This document shows positions 22,339 through 29,667 of a stretch of 50,851 bases of DNA, piece by piece (positions within the stretch are counted from its first letter, which is position 1; each line of letters begins with the position of its first letter). The stretch is from a virus. The stretch lies in IMG/VR virus record IMGVR_UViG_3300021171_000016, positions 1 through 50,851 of that record. The stretch is one strand, 5' to 3'. Both the position numbers and the translations under genes were made by a program. Below the pieces are notes generated by a model. It was not told where the DNA came from and ran no database searches. It saw only the letters and a program-made list of their open reading frames with translations.

Positions 22339-24439
22339 AACAGCAGCCTGTTCTGGCGTGTTGTTCGAGATGGAGGAGCCCGTTGTGGCTCCTCCCACCA
22401 TCGCGCCTGAACTTCCGGCAGTCTATCGCGAGATTACGGGCGATCCGCCAGCCATAGAGGTATTCACCGCAGGAAAACAAGTCACCTTCTTCGACATAGC
22501 GAAGCGTGGCACATGGGAGAAACCGAATGAGCTTCCAATTATCCAGGGTCGTTTTAAGCGTATCGGGCTTGATGACGAAACGACAGGTAAGAACAAGTTT
22601 AAAGATACTCCGGTCGGCACAGCGATTGCTACGCCAGACGGAAAAAAATACTACATCCCGCACGCCCATGAAGGAGGCGGTAACTACGACCCTGACCTCG
22701 TACATCGCTGGAAGCGAGAACAACTCCGGGACATTACAATCGTTAATCTCAACACTGGCTACGACGCCGAAGTCGAACGCAACGACGGAATAGACCTCGA
22801 AGCGCAGGGCTGCCTCCTCCATGACGTGGCCCACTCAGCAGCGTTGCTCAACGAGAATCGGGTTATGGGGTTCAACCTCAACGACCTGGGATTGGAGTAC
22901 TGTGGCTATGGGAAGCTGGAACTTGAAGGCAGGCCCGACGACATCTACCGCGAGCATTCGTCTCGTATCGGACACTATGCAGAGAACGACGCGGCCTTGG
23001 CTCTCGCCATCGACACGGCGCAACGCCCACTCATCGAGGCTGAAGGCCTTCAGAGAGTGGAACAGTTGGAAGATCGACTCATCTGGGCGAATAACCATAT
23101 GGAAAGGTCCGCTCTTCGCATTGATGTTCCCAAGCTAGAAGCGTGGTCCGAGCAGTTGGGGATAGACATCGGAAGCGAGATAATGTCCATCTGGGATACC
23201 ACGGGCCTGAAGATCTACCCCAACAAAACGAAAGGCGCGAACTCGCTGCTGTCGTTGTGTGCCTGGGCCGATGAGGACCCGCCAACCCTTACCCAGGCCG
23301 ACCTCAACAACATGACCTCGACCGAGCGGCTGACTGCCGAACTTGGGAAGGTCTCGTTCAAGCGGTCGGTGATGCAGCGGCTGAAGAGTCCCGTGTTCGC
23401 GCACGCAATCCTGGCCCGCGACCTGTTGAGTCTGAAGTCGAAGTACATTTCAAAACTGATGCGGTTGCGGCAGGGCGACCTAGCAAGGTTCGTACTGCAT
23501 CAGTTGCGGTCGAGTGACGAGGACGCAACCGGACTCGACGGCACGGTAACCGGGCGTTATTCCTCCTCGGGTGGAAAGGACAAGAGCGGATTCAACGCTC
23601 AACAATGGTCGAAGGTCGAGAAGCAGTTGCAGGTCATGGGTGCGGACTTCCGCTACATCATCCGCGAGTTGTTCATCCCCGACGACGGCTTCGACTTCTT
23701 CGCCTCGGATGCTTCGCAGATCGAGTTCCGGTTGTTCGCCCACTACTCGAACGACGCCGACCTGATCCGGCGTTACGCCGAGGACCCAACCATCGACTTT
23801 CACTTCCTCGTTACATGCCTGATGAATCCAGGCAAGGACCCGGTCGCAGATTACAAATGGCTGAAGTCGGTTCGCTCCACGATTTTCAAGCATATTAACT
23901 TCGGCGTGCTGTACGGAATGGGTCGAGCGAAGCTGGCCGTGAAGCTCGGGCTCGCGTGCATCTGTGGTGACATTCCAGCGAACCTTTTCTGGGACAACGA
24001 AGAGCACTTCGACGGATGTCCTGCGCGGCAGGCTAACGACATAATGAACCAGTACCACAAGAGCTTCCCAGCGGCGAAGAGGCTCATGCGGGCCTGTGCG
24101 GACAAGGCCGAGGAGGTTGGATTCGTCCACACGTTGCTCGGTCGGCGTGGCCGCTTCGAGGAGGGTGATGATCGTTTCTACAAATCCCTGAACAAAGTTA
24201 TTCAGGGGGGTGCAGCCGACGCCTTCAAGACCAAGGTACTTTCAGTGTACGACAACCGCAACACGCTCGGGATTCATAAGCTGCGGGCACCCGTCCATGA
24301 TGAGCAGACGGGCGACATCAGCAAGGACCCGGCACACAAGAAACTTCTGCTCGAATGTTTGGCCGAGCAGGACTTCAAGCTTAAAGTAGATCTACGCTGG
24401 GATACAAAATTCGGAGCAAACTGGAGGGAATGTGCATAA
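22319..24439 (+). CDS. DNA polymerase family A
   Basis: A 706-residue replicative polymerase with proofreading. The 3'-5' exonuclease has motif I L-D-D-E-T-T (near 84-89), motif II N-L-N-T-G-Y-D (near 147) and motif III H-Y-A-E-N-D (near 220). The polymerase has motif A D-A-S-Q-I-E-F-R (near 464), motif B R-S-T-I-F-K-H-I-N-F-G-V-L-Y-G (near 519-533) and motif C V-H-D-E (near 658). Motif A has A instead of the common Y in D-Y-S-Q-I-E. I chose ATG 22319, with GAGGAG directly upstream. It extends primers made by the primase-polymerase. Confidence 0.95.
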   Translation: MPKVSRKTAACSGVLFEMEEPVVAPPTIAPELPAVYREITGDPPAIEVFTAGKQVTFFDIAKRGTWEKPNELPIIQGRFKRIGLDDETTGKNKFKDTPVGTAIATPDGKKYYIPHAHEGGGNYDPDLVHRWKREQLRDITIVNLNTGYDAEVERNDGIDLEAQGCLLHDVAHSAALLNENRVMGFNLNDLGLEYCGYGKLELEGRPDDIYREHSSRIGHYAENDAALALAIDTAQRPLIEAEGLQRVEQLEDRLIWANNHMERSALRIDVPKLEAWSEQLGIDIGSEIMSIWDTTGLKIYPNKTKGANSLLSLCAWADEDPPTLTQADLNNMTSTERLTAELGKVSFKRSVMQRLKSPVFAHAILARDLLSLKSKYISKLMRLRQGDLARFVLHQLRSSDEDATGLDGTVTGRYSSSGGKDKSGFNAQQWSKVEKQLQVMGADFRYIIRELFIPDDGFDFFASDASQIEFRLFAHYSNDADLIRRYAEDPTIDFHFLVTCLMNPGKDPVADYKWLKSVRSTIFKHINFGVLYGMGRAKLAVKLGLACICGDIPANLFWDNEEHFDGCPARQANDIMNQYHKSFPAAKRLMRACADKAEEVGFVHTLLGRRGRFEEGDDRFYKSLNKVIQGGAADAFKTKVLSVYDNRNTLGIHKLRAPVHDEQTGDISKDPAHKKLLLECLAEQDFKLKVDLRWDTKFGANWRECA

Positions 24440-24956
24440 GTCAATTCTTCACGATTGGGTAATGGATCTTCCGCTGCGCCATCAGGGCGTTCTACTGACT
24501 GGCATTCGTGGCTGTGATGGCGTGCCCAAGCACGACCTGTCAAAGCCAGTGATGCGGGCCATACGCTTCTTCGTCCTCATCAACTACGACATGCGCGAGA
24601 CGATCTGCGAAACGGGCTTCACTTATTGGGACCCGAAGGCGTTCCGCGAGGGCGTCGAGATACTGGCCAAGAACCTCGATGAGTATCCTGTTCACTTTGT
24701 CTTTCACATGCTGCACGCCCTGGAGGTCATCGGCTATCACTTTCCGGTTGGGGCTTTCATACACGAGCCAGAGTACGCCGAACGTCTTACGAAGGATGGT
24801 CATGGACTGGCGCAGGCCGAAGACTATTGCGGCACGCTTTTCCGCTGGGCCTATGAAAAGCTGGTTCGTAAGTTCCACCTCAACTCGGAAACCTACGATC
24901 AACTGCAGGCGCGGTTGCATGAGGACAGGGTCGCCGACAAGACGGTAGGCCTCTAG
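24432..24956 (+). CDS. Conserved phage protein, unknown
   Basis: A 174-residue helical protein. The start is GTG 24432, overlapping the polymerase stop, with GGAGGGAAT upstream. It contains L-L-T-G-I-R-G-C-D-G-V-P-K-H-D, D-P-K-A-F and a H-M-L-H-A-L-E-V-I-G-Y-H helix. I recognise this as a type of hypothetical protein seen next to phage polymerases and nucleases, without a known function. Confidence 0.65.
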   Translation: MHKSILHDWVMDLPLRHQGVLLTGIRGCDGVPKHDLSKPVMRAIRFFVLINYDMRETICETGFTYWDPKAFREGVEILAKNLDEYPVHFVFHMLHALEVIGYHFPVGAFIHEPEYAERLTKDGHGLAQAEDYCGTLFRWAYEKLVRKFHLNSETYDQLQARLHEDRVADKTVGL

Positions 24957-25400
24957 GTGCCACTCGAAGCAGGTGTGTCGTCGCCATTTATGAAACAACT
25001 TCGGCTGGCGTTGCCAGGATCGGAGGTCATCAAGCACAGGGACGCCAGCATGATTGGGCTGCCCGATTGCAGCGTCACCTATCACAAGCAGATTGCGTGG
25101 CTGGAGTTTAAGCGGTTCGTGCCCAACGTCGGTTGGAGTTCGCAATTCAAACAAGGGCTGCAGCCAGCTATTCCATTCTTCGACATCGCGGCTGAATCGC
25201 CGACGCAGTTTGAGATGATGAAGCGCATGTCCGAGCAGGCCACGTTCGCGGCTTACATTATCTGGGCCAATAAGACGAAGCGCATTGGCGTGTGGAACCT
25301 AACAAAATCACGGGCCAGTCCGGAGGAGACTGGCATTACGTACTTTGAACGCACGCCCGAGGTTGTGGCTCACGTCGCCGGGTGGTTGTTAACTCCCTAG
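24957..25400 (+). CDS. PD-(D/E)XK nuclease (VRR-NUC-like)
   Basis: A 147-residue nuclease. The core is G-L-P-D-C-S-V (35-41) followed by A-W-L-E-F-K-R (47-53), the PD...ExK metal-binding signature, with a later Q-x-G-L-Q-P-A helix. Small VRR-NUC domains in phages act as Holliday junction resolvases or flap nucleases during replication. The start is GTG directly after the upstream TAG. A terminator follows. Confidence 0.75.
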   Translation: MPLEAGVSSPFMKQLRLALPGSEVIKHRDASMIGLPDCSVTYHKQIAWLEFKRFVPNVGWSSQFKQGLQPAIPFFDIAAESPTQFEMMKRMSEQATFAAYIIWANKTKRIGVWNLTKSRASPEETGITYFERTPEVVAHVAGWLLTP

Positions 25401-25428
25401 TTATAGTACCGTTGCCATGTACCACGTA

Positions 25429-25462
25429 ACCCCCAACAGGTCAACAACCTGCTGGGGGTTTT
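25429..25462 (+). terminator. Rho-independent terminator
   Basis: ACCCCCAACAGG (25429-25440) pairs with CCTGCTGGGGGT (25448-25459) with a single A-C mismatch and a 7-base loop, then TTTT. It closes the replication block and separates it from the small-gene block, which has its own promoter. Confidence 0.8.
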
Positions 25463-25490
25463 GACTTTGGGGCCGTTGTCCTTTAGTATG

Positions 25491-25519
25491 TTGACCGCCT
25501 TCGTGGGCCACGGTAAGAT
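25491..25519 (+). promoter_or_regulatory. Strong sigma70-type promoter, leaderless start
   Basis: TTGACC (25491-25496), a 17-base spacer and TAAGAT (25514-25519). The expected transcription start is about 7 bases later, at 25526, which is the A of the next gene's ATG. That gene has no ribosome binding site, so the message appears leaderless. Confidence 0.65.
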
Positions 25520-25525
25520 AACCCC

Positions 25526-25795
25526 ATGATGACCACACAAAAAACGCCAACCCCCTGGACGACGGACAACTGCTTTCCTGTCCGTGGCCCGATCACCCAA
25601 CACGGCTTTTCATTCGCGCAGGCCGAGGACCTTGGCCGCAATATCGAAGCCGAAAAACACGAAATCAAGTGGCCCGACCTGCACATCGACGACCTCGCCT
25701 GGAAGATGGCGCAGGCGTTGTGCGGGGTGAACGCGACCCCATCCGAGGTTGCCATGCGTGCAGCAGTCATCAGCAAAAATCTCAAGGAGGGATAA
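25526..25795 (+). CDS. Small protein on a leaderless message
   Basis: An 89-residue protein. ATG-ATG at 25526 falls at the predicted transcription start and has no Shine-Dalgarno. Sequence is Thr/Pro-rich at the start and helical later (A-W-K-M-A-Q-A-L and A-M-R-A-A-V-I-S-K-N-L-K). No known domain. Its TAA overlaps the next ATG. Confidence 0.6.
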   Translation: MMTTQKTPTPWTTDNCFPVRGPITQHGFSFAQAEDLGRNIEAEKHEIKWPDLHIDDLAWKMAQALCGVNATPSEVAMRAAVISKNLKEG

Positions 25796-26004
25796 TGACA
25801 CAACGCGGAACCGTTAATCTTGACATGGTGTTGGTTAGGAAGCTGCAAGCAAAGGCTGCCGAAATCAATCGCGACCAGCCGAGAATGATAACCACACATC
25901 CAACCCTGGCTGGCGGAAAAGGCGGTGTCACCGCAAGCAGTCTGGCGACGTATCTCATCACGCTTGGGTTGTATGACATGGACGATGTCGAGGAGGGAAA
26001 ATGA
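25795..26004 (+). CDS. Small protein, possible ribbon-helix-helix
   Basis: A 69-residue ORF at ATG 25795 with AAGGAGG upstream. The start T-V-N-L-D-M-V-L-V-R-K-L-Q-A-K-A-A has a strand followed by a helix like small ribbon-helix-helix binders, and the end is acidic. A possible local regulator; unproven. Confidence 0.55.
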   Translation: MTQRGTVNLDMVLVRKLQAKAAEINRDQPRMITTHPTLAGGKGGVTASSLATYLITLGLYDMDDVEEGK

Positions 26005-26276
26005 ACAATGACACTCTCTGGCGTATGGCCAGCGTTCTTCATGATCAATGCGTCGTGAAGTTCCGGGGTCGCGCCGTAGTGTTCAGCCACGAAGTGATAC
26101 CATGGCGCGAACCTAATTCCTTGTGTGTGCTTCGTCTCAGCTTGGCGACCATAGAGATTGTAGACATCGTGCAATGTGCGAACGCCCGCACCCTTTACTC
26201 CACCATGCGTCACACCTTACGCAGGCGGATTAACTTTGAACTCACCAAGGAGGTGTTGAATGTACGAAGAGGATGA
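26001..26276 (+). CDS. Small protein, unknown
   Basis: A 91-residue protein with GAGGAGGG upstream of the ATG and 4-base overlap with the previous gene. Mixed strands (V-V-K-F-R-G-R-A-V-V-F-S) and a basic end (T-L-R-R-R-I-N). No family. Confidence 0.55.
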   Translation: MNNDTLWRMASVLHDQCVVKFRGRAVVFSHEVIPWREPNSLCVLRLSLATIEIVDIVQCANARTLYSTMRHTLRRRINFELTKEVLNVRRG

Positions 26277-26478
26277 CCGGGACTATGACGACCGTGACGA
26301 CCGCCTGGAGTTCGCAGACCCAGGCGGTCGTTCCGCTTTGCGGGCCGCTTCCAAGAAGAACCCGCGCAACCTTCCATGTCCGAACTGCGGCAAGAAGAAT
26401 CGTTTGACGCAGGCCGACCGCGCACGCGGTTATCAGTGCGACGAGTGCGCCGATAAACTAGAAAGGGGAGTTGACTAA
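26260..26478 (+). CDS. Zinc-ribbon protein
   Basis: A 72-residue protein with a highly charged D/R-rich N-terminus and a C-terminal C-P-N-C-G-K-K (near 40) ... C-D-E-C (near 60) zinc ribbon. AAGGAGG lies upstream. Likely binds a host or viral nucleic acid complex. It ends at the next ATG (TAATG). Confidence 0.7.
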   Translation: MYEEDDRDYDDRDDRLEFADPGGRSALRAASKKNPRNLPCPNCGKKNRLTQADRARGYQCDECADKLERGVD

Positions 26479-26708
26479 TGGCAACGGACGGCGAGCAGGT
26501 ATTGTGCTCGTGGTGTGGAGCACCAATCCGAACTGAGGATTGTTTACTCCTCGTCGCGACCCACGCACCCGTGGGCCGCAAAGGATGCACCCTTGCTTTC
26601 GCCTGGGTGACAACAATCAACGCAATCGACGGGCAAGACTATCTCGGCTCGTCGGTTTGCGCAGCAGCAGCTTTCGACCAATGGTTAAAAAATCACACAG
26701 GGAGGTAA
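26478..26708 (+). CDS. Small Cys-pair protein
   Basis: A 76-residue protein starting C-S-W-C-G-A-P-I-R-T-E-D-C, the beginning of a small zinc ribbon or knuckle, with further single cysteines at 37 and 61. Ribosome binding site GGGGAG. Unknown role. Confidence 0.6.
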   Translation: MATDGEQVLCSWCGAPIRTEDCLLLVATHAPVGRKGCTLAFAWVTTINAIDGQDYLGSSVCAAAAFDQWLKNHTGR

Positions 26709-26714
26709 GTCGAG

Positions 26715-26897
26715 TTGAACACACGCCGCGTGATCGTCAATTACTACGAGGGGCTGTATTACATGCTCCACTTTCAAACCTTGAACCCGAGCGGACATTG
26801 GGAGGATGTCCGCTCGCCTTTCGTTGCACACGAATGCCGACTCGAATTCACCATTGGCGACTATATGCAGGTGGGGAGGGTGCCCAAAAATGACTGA
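26715..26897 (+). CDS. Small protein with TTG start
   Basis: A 60-residue protein starting at TTG 26715 with GGGAGG about 10 bases upstream. Strand-rich (R-V-I-V-N-Y-Y-E-G-L-Y-Y-M-L). Overlaps the next gene. Unknown. Confidence 0.5.
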   Translation: MNTRRVIVNYYEGLYYMLHFQTLNPSGHWEDVRSPFVAHECRLEFTIGDYMQVGRVPKND

Positions 26898-27123
26898 CCT
26901 GCCTGTGGTGATCGCGGAACTCCGCACCCTGCGCCAGCATCTCAAGGCGCACCCTGGCGAACGCCTGCTTCGTGGAGCGCATCGCCGCTCGGCCCTTCTA
27001 TGTTGGCGGCAACAGCGATGCCTGACCTGCGGGCAGGACGTTCTATTCTCGGTCGAATGCCTGCTCATGGCGGATGGTATGACTGGCGGAAAGAAGCCCA
27101 ATGACAACGTACAAAATAGTTAG
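26890..27123 (+). CDS. Small helical Cys-pair protein
   Basis: A 77-residue protein starting at ATG 26890 with GGGAGGG upstream. The N-terminal helix is Leu-rich (L-P-V-V-I-A-E-L-R-T-L-R-Q-H-L), then Q-R-C-L-T-C-G-Q-D-V. Unknown; part of a run of proteins with single CxxC pairs. Confidence 0.55.
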   Translation: MTDLPVVIAELRTLRQHLKAHPGERLLRGAHRRSALLCWRQQRCLTCGQDVLFSVECLLMADGMTGGKKPNDNVQNS

Positions 27124-27304
27124 GCGGTGTGCGACCTGCGGCGAGCGCATCATCTGGTGTAAGGGCGTGAAGTGTTGGTGTCACGCCCGAGACCTCCGCG
27201 ACCGTTGCAACCCGGACCAACACTGGCGACCTGTAGCATCGCCAGTGGTTCGTCCGATTTTTACTCGGCCTAATCCAAGGCAGAAAAAGAGAGGTACAAA
27301 ATGA
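27101..27304 (+). CDS. Small Cys-rich basic protein
   Basis: A 67-residue protein with C-A-T-C-G-E and I-W-C-K-G-V-K-C-W-C-H, two metal-ligand clusters, then a basic Pro-rich tail. Overlaps both neighbours. It would fit a zinc-binding nucleic-acid or host-takeover factor. The ribosome binding site is weak. Confidence 0.6.
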   Translation: MTTYKIVRRCATCGERIIWCKGVKCWCHARDLRDRCNPDQHWRPVASPVVRPIFTRPNPRQKKRGTK

Positions 27305-28059
27305 AGTGGTTCATGGAACGACTCATTACCATGGTCGCGATCTGGAGCATTCTCGGAATGTCCCAGGCCGCGTTAGCCCAGGCCCCGAAGCTGCCAGCAT
27401 GTCCACCCAACTGCGGAAATGGAGGTGGTGGGAACTACACCCATATGCAAGTCTACAATGTGGGTTCCACAAACACCGTGCTGAAGTACACCAAACCCAC
27501 CCAGGCGCAGATGAAGTACGCCGCTGCGCAGATCGAACTCTACGTGAGCCAGCAGGTCGCGACGGGCAACATCGGCGCAATGCAGGCCGAGTTCCTAGCG
27601 CTGCTCAACAATAACACTTGGGGGTCGATGTATTTTGACGGCACGAAGGGGCAGCAACTCAGCGCATCCTTCGGCGGCATTATGACCCTGCAGCAGTTGC
27701 AGGCCGACCTAAACAACGTCAGCGCGTCGGATCGGCAAACGATTGCTTCCTACATTAAAACTTACGGCCTCGCCGATTTCATGGACAGTGGAGCACAACT
27801 GCTCAACGAAATGGGAGGCGAATACATTCGCGGGAAACAGCACAGCAAGCATTGGCTGTCCATCGTGGATCGTTACAGGCACGTCTACACGAAGCTCGGA
27901 TACGAGCCCCCGGTCGATGTGCCGCGTGCGTGGCTGGACGGATGCGCAGCAGTGGGCACGGCCCTGATGATCTTCGGCGGTCCCGTGGGTGGAGCCGTTG
28001 GTGGAGGGTTGCTCATCGGATCGGCCTTGGGGTTCCTCTATCTGGACATATTCCAATGA
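27301..28059 (+). CDS. Exported protein with C-terminal hydrophobic hairpin
   Basis: A 252-residue protein with a clear Sec signal: basic M-K-W-F-M-E-R, hydrophobic I-T-M-V-A-I-W-S-I-L-G-M, then A-A-L-A-Q-A as cleavage site (near 22-27). The mature part is Cys-Pro-rich at first (P-A-C-P-P-N-C-G), then helical, and ends with a Gly-rich hydrophobic hairpin (I-F-G-G-P-V-G-G-A-V-G-G-G). This suggests insertion into a membrane from the periplasm. Possible roles are superinfection exclusion or envelope disturbance. The next gene, coding a small membrane protein, overlaps it. Confidence 0.7.
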   Translation: MKWFMERLITMVAIWSILGMSQAALAQAPKLPACPPNCGNGGGGNYTHMQVYNVGSTNTVLKYTKPTQAQMKYAAAQIELYVSQQVATGNIGAMQAEFLALLNNNTWGSMYFDGTKGQQLSASFGGIMTLQQLQADLNNVSASDRQTIASYIKTYGLADFMDSGAQLLNEMGGEYIRGKQHSKHWLSIVDRYRHVYTKLGYEPPVDVPRAWLDGCAAVGTALMIFGGPVGGAVGGGLLIGSALGFLYLDIFQ

Positions 28060-28220
28060 AAACCCTTGGCATCCTCGCAGCAGCGTTGGTCGTGGTAAGC
28101 ACGCTGATGGTTGTTGAGATGGTGACACACAACCATGCGGCACCTTACACGGCGGTTGGAGCGGGCTGCTTGTTCATGGCCCTGGTGGTCGGCGTCGTTC
28201 GGGCAGCCTATAAGGAGTAG
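28056..28220 (+). CDS. Small two-span membrane protein
   Basis: A 54-residue protein with two membrane spans (about 4-22 and 33-49) split by a short N-H-N-H-A-A-P-Y loop and a basic end (R-A-A-Y-K-E). ATG overlaps the exported-protein stop, so it may be its partner. Holin-like in shape but outside the lysis block. No binding site of its own. Confidence 0.6.
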   Translation: MKTLGILAAALVVVSTLMVVEMVTHNHAAPYTAVGAGCLFMALVVGVVRAAYKE

Positions 28221-28242
28221 AAACCCCGAACGCTTGAACCGT

Positions 28243-28269
28243 GGCTCCCGATACGTCGGGGGCCATTTT
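28243..28269 (+). terminator. Terminator
   Basis: GGCTCCCGA (28243-28251), loop TACG and TCGGGGGCC (28256-28264) make a 9-bp stem (one T-G) followed by ATTTTA. It closes the small-gene block after the membrane protein. Confidence 0.75.
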
Positions 28270-28284
28270 AGCCTTAATAGACGT

Positions 28285-28292
28285 GGTTAACC
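28285..28292. promoter_or_regulatory. GGTTAACC palindrome, possible operator
   Basis: The 8-bp palindrome GGTTAACC also lies in the late-promoter spacer at 8322-8329. Here it sits between a poor -35 (TAGACG, 28278-28283) and -10 (TAATCT) with 17 bases between them. Both sites lie in major intergenic regions. An 8-mer of this kind is expected about once by chance in a window this long. Confidence 0.3.
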
Positions 28293-28360
28293 GTCTCAGT
28301 TAATCTGTTATGTCCTTTGGCACGAACCGTGTCTGTTATTAACTTGGAAGGGACCCCCGT

Positions 28361-28390
28361 TCGACATCCACAGGGCAGGGCGTGTACAAT
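28361..28390 (+). promoter_or_regulatory. Sigma70-type promoter
   Basis: TCGACA (28361-28366, 5/6 to TTGACA), 18-base spacer and TACAAT (28385-28390, 5/6). The start would be near 28397, giving a 23-base leader with GGAG before the ATG at 28420. It drives the last rightward genes. Confidence 0.6.
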
Positions 28391-28419
28391 TCGGCGTCCC
28401 AAGAAAGGAGCGCTTCCTT

Positions 28420-28659
28420 ATGCCAAGCTATCGGGTAGGTGTGAAGGTCAATGACCATTCCATCGGCGATTGCTGGCTGTTTAACAGTGTCCGGTTCGCA
28501 ACCTTGACTGATGCCTTTCGGTACGGCAGCACGTTGCTAGTTATCGAAGGCAGACTACTCAAAACCTATAAGGTCATCTATTCGGCTTTGCCGCCGAATC
28601 GTTTTCGCTTCGTGCCGTCGTCCTTTACCTATGGCTGCCAGGGACGGGTGCGCCGATGA
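28420..28659 (+). CDS. Small protein, unknown
   Basis: A 79-residue strand-rich protein (S-Y-R-V-G-V-K-V-N and T-L-L-V-I-E-G-R-L-L-K-T-Y-K) with AAAGGAG about 10 bases upstream of the ATG, just after a promoter. Overlaps the next start by ATGA. No family. Confidence 0.6.
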   Translation: MPSYRVGVKVNDHSIGDCWLFNSVRFATLTDAFRYGSTLLVIEGRLLKTYKVIYSALPPNRFRFVPSSFTYGCQGRVRR

Positions 28660-28877
28660 CAATCGAAACCTTCAACCGTCGTCTCACGCAGAATGTAATC
28701 ATCTGGGAACGACATAAACGACTATGCACGCCCTGCCTTCGCTTCGACGAGGACCGCGTGTCCGATGCACAACCCTGCTCAATTGGCTTGGTGATTTTTC
28801 GCACCTTGCTTAGAACTCTTCAGGAACGAGTCGTCAGAAACCCTGATACCTTGCTGAATGTTATCGACATGACTTAG
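28656..28877 (+). CDS. Small protein, unknown
   Basis: A 73-residue protein, helical with basic face (R-T-L-L-R-T-L-Q-E-R-V-V) and a C-x-x-C (C-T-P-C) near residue 24. ATG overlaps the previous stop. Unknown. Confidence 0.55.
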   Translation: MTIETFNRRLTQNVIIWERHKRLCTPCLRFDEDRVSDAQPCSIGLVIFRTLLRTLQERVVRNPDTLLNVIDMT

Positions 28878-28888
28878 AAAGGAAATCC

Positions 28889-29275
28889 GTGGACATTACA
28901 GCAGACAAGGCCCACACGGTACGGAACCTTCAAACGGTCGGAATCTTGGCGTGTCAACAGGCTATCGAAGCTATGAAGCGCGCCAACCAGACAATTGGTG
29001 TTCCCGCACAACCCTGGGTTGGTGAGAATAGAGAATGGTCTCTTGGACACGGCTTCAAACTGAAGCTGGAAGTTATGTCAAGAGGCATCACAACAATGAC
29101 CATCGTACATGAGAACGAACAAACGGTACAGATGACGCTACGCATCCCCAACGCGGTTAGTCAGGAAATTGCAGAAGTCATGCTTGTATATTGTTCTCAG
29201 ATCGCGCTACAACAGCACGAGCGCGAACACGAGCTTGCGCCTCCACCCGAAACCGTCCACCTAATTAACAGGTAA
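28889..29275 (+). CDS. Unknown protein with GTG start
   Basis: A 128-residue protein starting at GTG 28889 with AAGGAAA upstream. Central strands (L-K-L-E-V-M-S-R-G-I-T-T-M-T-I-V) and a C-terminal helix. No family recognised. Confidence 0.6.
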   Translation: MDITADKAHTVRNLQTVGILACQQAIEAMKRANQTIGVPAQPWVGENREWSLGHGFKLKLEVMSRGITTMTIVHENEQTVQMTLRIPNAVSQEIAEVMLVYCSQIALQQHEREHELAPPPETVHLINR

Positions 29276-29299
29276 CACAACCGACAAAGGAGACTCATC

Positions 29300-29602
29300 A
29301 TGGTAACAAGGCAGCAAGAGTTAATTAAGAACTACGAGCTTCGTTTTGTATTGCCTAACGACGAAGTCTGCGTCCACACGCACACCGACCCGAACGTCCT
29401 CAAGAATCGCGTGGTTGCGGACTTGAGTGCATTCGACAAAAACAAGCCGACCTTTGAGACGACTGCCAATGGCGTTATCCTCGGCTACCATCCGGCTTAC
29501 ATGAATGGGGAGACGCCTATTGCCTGGATCGGCGAACTACCGGACCTCCCGGTATTTATGACGACCACGCCCATCGTTGAGACGCTGCGCAAAGCAGCGT
29601 AA
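29300..29602 (+). CDS. Unknown protein
   Basis: A 100-residue protein with AAAGGAG upstream of the ATG. Alternating strands and loops (L-R-F-V-L-P-N-D-E-V-C and I-L-G-Y-H-P-A-Y). No family. Followed by a hairpin. Confidence 0.6.
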   Translation: MVTRQQELIKNYELRFVLPNDEVCVHTHTDPNVLKNRVVADLSAFDKNKPTFETTANGVILGYHPAYMNGETPIAWIGELPDLPVFMTTTPIVETLRKAA

Positions 29603-29615
29603 CCTCCAACCCAAG

Positions 29616-29641
29616 GCCCGAGGACCCGTTGGTTCTCGGGC
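29616..29641 (+). terminator. Intergenic hairpin
   Basis: GCCCGAGGACC (29616-29626), loop CGTT and GGTTCTCGGGC (29631-29641) give an 11-bp stem with one G-U. Only TT follows. It is upstream of the glycoside hydrolase gene, whose level it may set. Confidence 0.55.
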
Positions 29642-29667
29642 TTCACCACTTACACAAAGGAGAATGT

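Noticed and set aside
23480-24130. Minus-strand ORF opposite the DNA polymerase
   Set aside because: Shadow of conserved polymerase motifs in GC-rich codons.
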